Positions 54,776 to 64,000 of a stretch of 64,000 bases of DNA are shown here, piece by piece. The stretch is from Dermatemys mawii (taxonomy: Eukaryota > Chordata > Testudines > Dermatemydidae), in NCBI GenBank assembly GCA_007922305.1, contig ML677374.1:5405991-5469990 (forward strand), written 5' to 3'. The number at the start of each line of letters is the position of its first letter. Position 1 is the first letter of the stretch. The notes beneath the pieces are model-generated. The model searched no databases. It was not told where the DNA came from and saw only the letters and a program-made list of their open reading frames with translations. The translations under genes were made by a program, and so were the position numbers.

Positions 54776-54837
54776 AAAATTCAAAAAGCTGTCACTAGAT
54801 TTTTTTTTTTAATTTATGCTACATTTGAGAAACACTA

Positions 54838-54925
54838 GGCCCGATTTCAGACGTACTAGCACCCACAACTTCAGTTGAAGTCAACGGAAGCAGCAGGTGC
54901 TAAGCATCTATGAAAATCAGGCCCT
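54838..54925. repeat. Palindromic MITE (GGCCTGATTTTCAGA type)
   Basis: GGCCCGATTTCAG at the left mirrors ATGAAAATCAGGCC at the right, with the self-complementary centre AACTTCAGTTGAAGT. Confidence 0.7.
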
Positions 54926-56441
54926 AGGTTTCACCACTGAGGCCCCCAAAAATCTGGGGCCATTTTTGAAATATTTGACCTAGAACACTACCTCAGTTTG
55001 TATGATCATTGAAAAATTATTTCAATTGTAGTTAAAATTGCTTCAACTCTACCGTGGGAAAAGAGCTTTTATGAATCTGTTGTTAAAACCTATGACATTA
55101 ACAAAAAAAGACCACCCCCCTCAACCAGATTAGTTCAAATATCTTTTATGCATAGGACTACTCTCACAATGTGAGCTATTTGAGAAGCATAGGTCTTTGT
55201 TTTAGCTTCTCTTTAAATATCATCTCTAGATCATACACAAGAAAAACATATATTAGTTTAAAAACCTCTCTGATGTAGTTGCCTTTTATACAGATCTAAG
55301 AAATAAAACTCGACAGGATTTAATTCTCTTCTAAGTAGGCTTTATATAACACCTTGACAGAAAGCAAATTCTTGCTCTTTTATTAGAATGCTTCATAAAA
55401 GGGAACACACATTATGGTCCAACACCATACTGCCAGACAACTCATGAAAACAAGAAATTTAGTTTAATTTACCATAGAAAAGTCCTAAAACAATTTTCGT
55501 AAAAATGTTTTAAAAAGTAAAAGATGGATAAAAAGTAGTATGTACATCAATGGGATTTAACATGACACACAAACATATAGGTGAAGGATTAGCTTTCATT
55601 TTACTATTAAGCAGCATAAGCTCAATAAAATTCTTCAAGCTTTCGGAGAAGCCAGTTTTACAATACAGTAGGTATTCAAATTGGAGTAAACACTGATAAA
55701 ATCTTGACAAATATTCCAGAAATGCACTCCAAATATTCCAGAAAAAAGCAGCAAGTATTCAAAGTGTATGTTTGCAATTGAGCCCTGGAACCTTTGGGAT
55801 AAAAAAATGGGATTTAAGTTTAGTGATGTGTGACAAGATATTTGGCTGACAGATTGTCACTATACAAAATGTTTCATCAACATTACAGAGATAAACCCAA
55901 AAAACGTACTACACACCTGCTCTTTTCAATTATGGTGACATAGCCAAATGATCTGCTAATGATCTACTTAAACAGGGTCCTAGAAATCTAACAGGTTTAG
56001 CACTTTCAGTGAATCTACTACTACTGGTATATAATCGTTCCACAAGCACTTAAAGCTCCTAGTTTGTCTAAAAAAAGAGTTTCATCTTTACAGACTGCTC
56101 AAAATAGATTAGAGGCCCAATACAAAAGAACAAGAACCAAAAGAAGAGAAATCCCATAATCATGGAATGAGAAAAGAAGGCAATTTCCAGACGTCAGAAT
56201 CACACACAAGAACTGTATGCAAAATAACATTCTCAATTACAGAAGGCTATCTTTCAAATCACTCCTTCTGTGGCCTCTGCAAACCTAATTTTCCTGTCTT
56301 CAATATGCACAATGATACCTGCCTTTTTATGCATGCCAGACATCTGAGCAGCATCTGAGCAGATCATCCCATCCTTAATACCTTCAATGCACTCGCCATG
56401 CCTTTTCAGATTAAGATCAAAAAGCCCCTCATTGTTTCTAA

Positions 56442-57908
56442 GGCCTGGTCTACAATACGCAATTACTTCAGAATTAGCCAGGTTAATTCAAATTGATTCC
56501 ATCCACATGACCAACCCGGCTGTGTTGATTTAGAGGGCTCTTCAAGCCAGTTTCTGTACTCCACCTCGGCAAAGGGAATAGTGGTAAAGTAGACATCGCA
56601 GTTCTGAATCAGAGGTACTGTGGATGCATTTCGACGTTATTGGCCTCCTGGAGCTATCCTAGAATGCTCCATTTTGACCACTCTGGACAACACTTTCAAC
56701 TCTGATGCACCATCCAGGTAGGCAGAAAAAGCCCCAGGAACTTTTGAATTTCATTTCCTCTTTGGCCAGAGTGGTGAGCTCATCAGCACAGGTGACTGTG
56801 CAGAGTCCACCATCAAAGGCGATCATGCAGAGTCCACCAGCATAGGAGACCATGCAGTCCCAGATTCGCAGACAAGCTCCAGCATGGTCCAAACAGGAGG
56901 TACTGGATCTCACTGCAGTATGGGGAGACGAATCTGTTATAGCAGAACTATGTTTAAAAAAAGAAACGCAAATACGTATGCAAAAATCTCCAGGAGCATG
57001 ATGGAAAGAGGCTATTCCAGGGCCACACAGTAGTGTTGTGAAAATCAAGGAGCTCAGGCAAGCCTACAAAAAACCAGGGAGGCAAACGGGTGCTTGGGTC
57101 ATAGCCCTGTACATGCCGCTTCTAACACGAGCTGCATGCAATTATGGGGGGTGATGCCACCACTACCCCACCACTGTCCATGGACACCTGCAAGAGGAGA
57201 ATCGAATGGAGCAAAGAGGATGAGTTTTTGGATGATGAAGAGGAGGAAGAGGGGGAAGAGGACAGTGCACAGACGGCAAGTGGTGAATCCATTCTCCCCA
57301 GCAGCCAGGAATTGTTCATCACCCCTTGAGCCAATACCCTCCACCCCAGCCCGAGGCAGGCTGCCGGACCATGATGCCAGAGAAGGCACTTCTGGAGAGT
57401 GTACTTTTAAAGTATGATACAGGGTTTAAAAGCAAGGGTGTTTAATGATTCATTTGCCATGAAGACTTGGGATGCATTCGCCTCCAGTACAGCTACTGGA
57501 AAAGTCTGTTAACGTGTCTGGAGATTGAGTTGCAATTCTCCAAGGACATGTCCATGAAGCTCTCCTGGAGGTACTCTGCAAGCCTTTGCAGTAGGTTTCT
57601 GGGTAGGGCTGACTTATTCTGTCCTCCATGGTAGGACACTACCCCTACCAGGCCAGTAGCAAGTAGTTAGGAATTACTGCTTCACAGAGCAAAGCAGCGA
57701 AAGCTCCTGGGTTTTGGGTGCATTCAAGCAACACTCGTTCTTTATCTCTCTGTGTTAGCCTCACAGGAGTGATATCATTCATGGGCACCTGAATGCACTC
57801 TGCCAACTTAGCACAGTTAGTGGGGGGACACACAATCAAATATATGCAATCTGTTCAGAAAAATCGACTTCTATAAATTCAATATAATTTCATCCTGTAG
57901 ACATACCC
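56442..57908 (+). mobile_element. Fossil PIF/Harbinger-type transposon, 1.47 kb
   Basis: The left end GGCCTGGTCTACAATACG and the reverse complement of the right end, GGGTATGTCTACAGGATG, agree at about 9 of the first 13 bases, including GTCTACA. Both ends are flanked by TAA (56439-56441 and 57909-57911), the target duplication expected for PIF/Harbinger. The interior carries a broken Myb/SANT-like gene. The element is too short to hold the usual transposase as well, so it is a deletion derivative that would have needed a helper. Confidence 0.7.
56852..57420 (+). pseudogene. Broken Myb/SANT-like (trihelix) gene of a Harbinger element
   Basis: From ATG 56852 the frame reads MQSQIRRQAPAWSKQEVLDL, then TAVWGDESVIAEL, the first helix of a Myb/SANT-like DNA-binding domain with its spaced tryptophans (AW, VW). 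After a frameshift and a stop the next block, VVKIKELRQAYKKP (near 57036), is the end of the trihelix. Another frame shift leads to HAIMGGDATTTPP, then an acidic run (DEFLDDEEEEEGEEDSAQ, near 57218) and SGESILPSSQELFITP before a stop. This order matches the second protein of vertebrate PIF/Harbinger transposons as I know it. At least two frame breaks make it non-functional. Its 3' third (57420-57840) has a degenerate minus-strand frame that I cannot name. Confidence 0.7.
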
Positions 57909-57911
57909 TAA

Positions 57912-58270
57912 AACTCTCTATTAATTTCCTCTCTACTCTTCTGTTTACTGCCTCCACACATCGACCACCTGTCTCCCCTGCCTCACTCTACAGTCTCATG
58001 CTCTTGCTGGAAAAGTCTTCTCCTCTACACCTCCTGCCAACTAGAATATATTTTCTGAATCTCTTTGAAAAACACACTTTTGCCCTTGAAAGTGTCTCTT
58101 CAGTCCCTCACCCCTTGGTATCTATTTTAACTTATTTCACCATAATCTCTTTACATCACTGTACTGAGCAAGAGAAAAATGTACAATTTCATACTGAATT
58201 AGTTTTCAGCATACATTCCTCACTTTATATTCTGGGGGAAAAAACAATCCAAATAATGTTAAAATCCTAG
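57912..58270 (+). repeat. Possible L2-like LINE 3' part
   Basis: A pyrimidine-rich stretch reads LLLEKSSPLHLLPTRIYFLN followed by FEKHTFAL, similar in pattern to the C-terminal end of L2 ORFs. Low information; tentative. Confidence 0.3.
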
Positions 58271-59599
58271 CTCATGACAACATGCAGGAAACAAATTAGG
58301 AAATAATTATAAAGTGGCATGTAAATGTGCCTGCTCTCAAGGAAAAGAGGTTGCAGTAGCACCCAGCTTAATGATCCATTTAAAATAAAGTGCAAATGAC
58401 CTCTACCTTCCATCTCAAACAGTGACACAGATGTGACCAGCTGGGATAAGTGATGGTGGGAAAGGATGGAAACTTAGAAACCAGGTAGCAAAGAGCTACA
58501 GTTGCTTTATTATGAAAGAGCCCCATAAACAAAGAAGTGCTACTCACAAACGAGAAAGACATTAAATTATCAAATATTCAAAGAAAATATATGCAGAGAG
58601 CCTACTCTCCAGGGACCAACACAAATATTTTGGATCCCAGATTGGTGTTTTCTGCATATGACATCTCCTACAACTTCAAGAGCTGCATTGTCTGTCTTTC
58701 CCTTACATAAGGCACGCAGCAGCACACTGGAAGATTGGAAGACTTTAAATCATGGTACATATGCAATTTCATTGTGGGCATTAATTAAATATCCTATTTT
58801 CTCTTAGCAATATCACAAATCTTTGTGTGCAATTTAAATGAACCCTTAGTCAACTTCTTTTCAATAAGCAATGGTTGAAAGGAAAGGACCACGGTAATGT
58901 TAGGATGCTGTTAGGACCAAGTGTAATCTCATTCCCAATCGCTTCCAAAATCAGTTTTGTGTATCTGTTAAAGAAGTTTAAATTATCATGTCGAGCCTGC
59001 TGTAATCCACTATACTGTGACTGTACATTACACAGAGTTCTTGACTGCTCATAGTATAAACAAAGTGCACAGTGCCCCATTAGTGGTTTGCGAGTTTATG
59101 CTATGCGTTGCAATTTATTGCTGTTCTTTAGGTTAATGTACTATTATTCCATGTATTTATAATATATTTCTACATTTGCTGTTAATTATGATGTAGTGTT
59201 TGGATACTAAAGATTAACCATTCTCTATAATGTTTACAGCTTTATGTTAATAAAGTAAAAAATACAGTAGACCTCTCACGGGGTTTACTCCGTAACTCAA
59301 GGTCAGCATCAGATTCAACATTTACACCTTTATTTTTAAATTCCATGTATTTCCTTCACAGACACAGGCAAAGAAAATATACATGCCTTGGTTTTGGGCT
59401 AGTTCAGGTGGCTTTAAAGCCAAGATTTTTTGAAAATGCATAAGGTACAATATTAAATGCTCTTTGCAAGAATATCAGGGCTTTCCTCTGGCTCTAATGC
59501 CATTTCTTCCCAGTCTAGTTGGCTTAGGTCTCACAATCACTTTGGACCCAGGAACATGCCTTAAACATCCCCAATTTCCACAGAAATCACTGGGTGTGC

Positions 59600-59617
59600 G
59601 GGGGGGGCGGGGGGGGA
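59600..59617 (+). repeat. Poly-G tract
   Basis: Two long G runs split by a single C, on the non-transcribed-sense strand. Prone to quadruplex formation and to sequencing error. Confidence 0.9.
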
Positions 59618-59699
59618 GGAAGCACAAGGATCCTTCTCCCTGGTCAATAACACACAAGCCTTTTATTTAAGGCAAAGGAATGTTGCCATTATGGGTTTA

Positions 59700-59900
59700 G
59701 CAAAGTGATCATGAAGGGGTTAAGCAGGGTTTCTCAGATTATTATGGGTTGACACCATGCTCCATCCCTCCCTTAGTACTTGTTTACTTTGTGTGTTCCC
59801 CCAGACTGTTGTGTGTCTGAATAAAGTATGTTCTCAGCAAGCACTACTGAGGGGTGCGTTTCTTGTGCACTGAGCAGTCTGGTGACAAAAATGGGCAAGT
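59700..59900 (+). mobile_element. Possible LTR remnant
   Basis: GTGTGTCTGAATAAAGTATG is followed about 60 bp later by CAGTCTGGTGACAAAAATGG, resembling the polyadenylation signal, U5 and start of the internal region of an LTR element. No coding region is recognisable. Confidence 0.3.
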
Positions 59901-61744
59901 CATGGCTGAAAGGGTGACTGCATATATATATAGCTAGATAGATAAATGCTCACTTGATCTCCTGTTTAAACATAGAATTAGCTGCAGAACACTTGATGAA
60001 ATAGGACTATCCAGTTTTCCAGTGTCAACAAAGTATTCCACTGTTCTCTCTCCGATTCTTGATGCAGGACATGTACCCTGGAACCCTTGCGCTTATTTTA
60101 CGGAACAGCCTTTGGAACACTGCTGATTCAAAAATAGAGTTCCCTGGTCCGAATGGTTCAGTAATTTCTCTTGGAGGTCCAGCCACTGTTCCACATCTGG
60201 TAGCAGCTGAAGCATCAGAACCTTCTAAGAGCCAAACCATTATTTTCTCAACCCAAAAGCTGCTGTGAAGTGTCGTGCAGGTGCTGCTGCTGGCTGAAAC
60301 CACTTGGAAGGATTACATTACTGTCTGGGCTTAACTGCCATCACCTCTTCTTACTAGTATAACAGTACTGTTGTAATGATGAAGTACACTATCCACCTAC
60401 TACTTCTCACACTCCTAGGTCTTTAAGTTCATGAAGAATACAGAATAGACTTCTATGACCATGGGATCCTTACTATTTCTTGGTCCAAGTAATTCTAAAT
60501 CAAACCCTGAGGTACTGAAGTTGTCTCTGACATAATTATTTCTGCTCTAGTTAAATATTTGTAGTAGCATCTAGATCTCCTTTTGGTTTATACTCAAGTG
60601 TCTGCAGACTATTTTCCCAAACCGAGTCCATTAAACAATGCTTTCAAATATGCTGGTAAACTGTAACAGGTTCTGGGAGGAAATAATCCAGTGCTTGCAA
60701 ATGAAGGGCATTCAACAGTGTGTGAAGTGGTTTCTTAACTGATACATAATGAAAGAAAGCTTTAAATGACCATGTATACACAGTGAATCCTCTTCTTTCT
60801 AGCTTCACTCATCCTTTCTAGTTACACTAATTCCCCTGTCTTCGCTATTTCTTCTTGTAACACTTTTCATCTTTCCCAGTACATTGGTCTCACCTTCCTT
60901 CATTTCTCTCCATTCTTATTCCAGTGTCCTGTCTCTCTTCAATTCCCTCCTTTGTACGCGACTTTTTTACTTCTCCCTGATCTATTTGTCTGTTTTGTAT
61001 ACTGTGACTGCACAACCTTCTGAAATCTGAAGCAGAAACCTTGCTTCTGGGTTCAGAAACACTATGGGGCAGTATGAATACTGTAATATCTGGAATTTGA
61101 TCACATTAGATGATTTGCAAGTGGCCCTATAAAGCTAATCCTCCAACATTGCTGTGATAAGTGGGCAATGTTACATGAGCAGTCTCTGAAAATCCAGAAA
61201 GACGTATTTGATTATGGGGCATCATAACTAGCATACCCAAACATACCGCTTAGTTTTCCTTTTGGTCCAGCAACAAGGAACTAGGGTAACTTTCTTGCCA
61301 CCATTCCTGGTTTACCCCCTTGTCCTTGTTCCTCTGAAATTTAAATCTATTCTTAATTAGACTACATATATAAAATGTCACAAGCCTAATGTGAAATAAA
61401 ACAAAAGGAAGTTAACTGCAGCACCTGGAAAACTGATTACTTTCAAAACAGTTGATAAAAAAAGGACAGTTCAGAGGCAAGGCTGATTACACAAATGATC
61501 ACATGGACAGATGCTGACCTTGTTTACCACTACTCTTGGAAATGACTGACAGCTCATGCCCAGGCTAGATACTCCAGGGCTTTTAAAAGTTAATACTGTA
61601 CTAACTGTGCATACAGTACTTACAGCTATATTAAAATCAACTTTTTAATTTAAAAATCAGTGGAACCTATACTCAGTGTAACACAACACTCAGTACACTA
61701 AACTTATAGTCCACACTTTGATATTGTATTTTCCCAGGGGCGGA

Positions 61745-61905
61745 CAAGGTGGGCAATGTAATCCTGAAGAAGAGCTCTGTGTAAGCATGAAAGCTTCTCT
61801 CTCTCTCACCAATAGAAGTGGGTCCAATAAGATATTACCTCACCCACCTTGTCTCTCTAACATCTGGGACGAACATAGCTACAACAACACTGCATACATT
61901 ATATT
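61745..61905 (+). mobile_element. Turtle/amniote repeat related to the 50-kb insertion
   Basis: GAAGAAGAGCTCTGTGTAAG, TGAAAGCTTCTC, CCAATAAGATATTACCTCAC and GGGACGAACATAGCTACAAC occur in order. The 50509-50625 element shows the same plan (GAAGTGGGT, CGAAAGCTT, GACTAACACGGCTAC), so the two belong to one superfamily. Class uncertain; no coding sequence. Confidence 0.65.
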
Positions 61906-62416
61906 TTCATGACAATTACAAGAAACAAGAAACAACACCTTCTGATCCTCTTGATGCTGTCTCAGGCTACTAATAACTTATCAGGCCGACAATGGTAAGA
62001 AAAGTTCTACAAGCTTTATTGAATTGTCTCCTACCTGAGTAGTGAAGTGAAACAACAGAAAAGCATGATCAGCATTATCTCAATAGGAATTTAACCTGTC
62101 ATGTCTGCAATTCACTCCCTCAGCGACTGGCTTCTCCAGATGTTCTCAGTTCAGAGACATTGGGGGTAAATGCTATACATAATGTCAGACAGTAATGTTC
62201 ACCACTGTTTGAACTACATGACCAAAGGGTTTTCTTGTTTTATACAGGAAGAAGACATTGACACAGCAATGCTGTAGTCAGGGCCAATATGAAATTAGCA
62301 AATCCTGGTCTGTATTTTTTCCCAGAAAGTTAAAGGAAGACTTTGTACAGTAACAAGTGAAGATGAAAAAAAAAATAAAACCATGGACATCAAAAAATAT
62401 TTTTATTAGATGCACA

Positions 62417-62504
62417 GGCCCAGTTCTGCCACCCTCACCCTGAATGGTACCTTACTCTGCGAGGAATGCCACTGATTTCAACTCTGCGAGTTAAGATGTC
62501 AAAT
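62417..62504. repeat. Palindromic MITE
   Basis: GGCCCAGTTCTGCCACCCTC, then TGGTACCTTACTCTGCGAGG, then CACTGATTTCAACTCTGCGA. One terminus and the centre are clear; the right arm is diverged. Confidence 0.55.
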
Positions 62505-63739
62505 TGAAGTCCCCAGTGAACTACCCTATGTGTCTCTTCAGACTGAGTAGTTAGTTCAGTAATAACAAAATGTAACTACATTCACAAAGGTCACTGTTTA
62601 GAACTCTGTCTTCACAGTCTAGTTAAGAAGTGGAACACAGATCCTTCCATTCAAGTGGAAGCATTTTTATCTACTGGCAAGTTTCATCAGTGAATGATTA
62701 ACGACTTTAAATCAATTTTTACTATTTCAAGACTGTTCCCAGGCAAGATTATTTCCCAGAAATATTGTCTTCAACAGACTGATTCAATATTTGTGACTAC
62801 ACTACTATAACTATATCAGAAAAAAAAAAGAGATTTCTATTAAATGTGGGGTAGCTGTCTGCAAAATATTTAAATGATTGGCTGTCTGGATCCAGTGAGA
62901 CTTAACCTTAAGCATACTTTCTGAAATCATGTTTAAAAGACATTTTTGCATTCTCTGTAAAAGGGCAAATATGTCTCTTGGCAGCACAAGGTGGTATGTT
63001 TTTATCATTCTTTCTATTTACTTACACTGACTGAGGTCAGTTATAACAGCAGTTTGTGAGTCAGAACAAGCAAAAGTTCGCTAGCCTGAAAGATTACACA
63101 GGACCCTGGCCATCAGCCCACCAGCACTATCACCATACTTATTTGTTCTAGATTGAGATAACACTGTTTTTAAGCCCTTTTTTTCTGTTTACACTTTAAG
63201 ATCAAAGAGAAATCGTAGCCAACCTAACTTTCATCTGGAAGCAAATAAAACTGCTCATCTTAGAACATATTGCATCTTGGTTTCCTACACTCCAAAATGC
63301 ATGTGGGTAAAAAGTTCTATTGTATTATGTAAATACGGATGCATATTGGGTAAACGAGAACAGCTGGGGGTATGACTAGGATTAGCATAGAAAAATTCAC
63401 ATCATTTTTAACCAAATGTATCCAAGCTTCTTTGATCCAGATATCAAATGGACTCCGGAGAGCACAGATTTCCTGGGACTTTCAATACTGACTATACCCT
63501 ACAAGGGTATAAATAACAAGGGTTCACATTGAGATGGCCAGCGGTGACAGCATACAGGCACCTAATTCCTGCTGCCTTCTTGTTTTCCAGAATCTAAGAT
63601 TTAATTTAAAAGAGGTTTCTAGCTCTTACAGTTGTTGAGTCAGCCTCAGAAATTTCAGCTGAGGGTAACTGATGCAGTAACCTCTATCTGTGTTTGCAGA
63701 ACCTGAAACAATAGTTCTGAAAGGTGAGACCAAGCTATC

Positions 63740-63895
63740 TAGGTACTTAGATAGCCTGGATCATCACAGTATCTGAGCACCTCACAAATCTTAAATGGAT
63801 TCTATCTCCCCAGCGATGTACAGAAGTATTATCATTTTAAAGATGAGAAATTAAAGCACAGCACACAGTAACGGCATGTCTATATAACAGAGTTA
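63740..63895 (-). repeat. CORE-SINE/MIR-type fragment
   Basis: The plus strand reads CACAGTATCTGAGCACCTCA, then ATTATCATTTTAAAGATGAG, then AAAGCACAGCACACAGTAAC, the reversed L3-like tail and body seen also at 49920. Confidence 0.65.
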
Positions 63896-64000
63896 GTGCA
63901 CAGCAAGCTGGGGTGAAATTTACCGCTCTCTGGTGTGCTTAGAACATGCACTTGGGGATGTTGAGTGCTCAGCGGCAGGGTCCACACAGACAGTTAGTGA

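Overview
The window is vertebrate nuclear DNA, almost certainly from a non-avian reptile and most likely a turtle. It is AT-rich, has no bacterial-style gene packing, and carries CR1 LINE 3' ends, tRNA-derived CORE-SINE/MIR-type elements, short palindromic MITEs and the repeat family containing CGAAAGCTTATGCTC, which I know as abundant in turtle and crocodilian genomes. The species call rests on recognising these repeats by eye, not on a search.

The one gene I can support is BCAS3, on the minus strand. Six coding exons were rebuilt by splice site, reading frame and protein similarity. In transcript order they are 54100-53836, 34011-33861, 25667-25623, 17325-17201, 16488-16323 and 15108-15008. 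All five internal junctions are GT-AG and keep phase. Together they give 853 nt of uninterrupted coding sequence, about 284 residues, corresponding roughly to residues 408-691 of the ~928-residue human protein (numbering from memory). They cover the end of the WD40 beta-propeller and much of the C-terminal BCAS3 domain. I found no exon from 54101 to 64000 or from 1 to 15007, so the window lies inside the gene. The open frames that come with every stretch are otherwise intron noise or transposon remnants.

Layout: 1-15007 is the 3'-side intron, with an LTR-like piece, a decayed LINE, a CR1 tail, two hAT-type remnants and a SINE-like tail. 15008-17325 holds three closely spaced exons. 17326-33860 is intron around a 45-nt exon. 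34012-53835 is a 19.8-kb intron with an L2-like LINE, Harbinger-like MITEs and a 400-N assembly gap. 54101-64000 is the 5'-side intron, with a 1.47-kb fossil PIF/Harbinger element that still shows a Myb/SANT-like reading frame.

The most unusual structure is at 50015-50641. The N gap sits exactly between two 78-bp perfect inverted arms, and the whole insertion is bounded by a perfect 16-bp target-site duplication inside an older CORE-SINE. I found no undescribed gene system. The leads worth checking are that palindromic insertion, the frame-neutral 45-nt BCAS3 exon, an unexplained open frame at 8730-8993, and a few unique intronic stretches that could be conserved regulatory elements.
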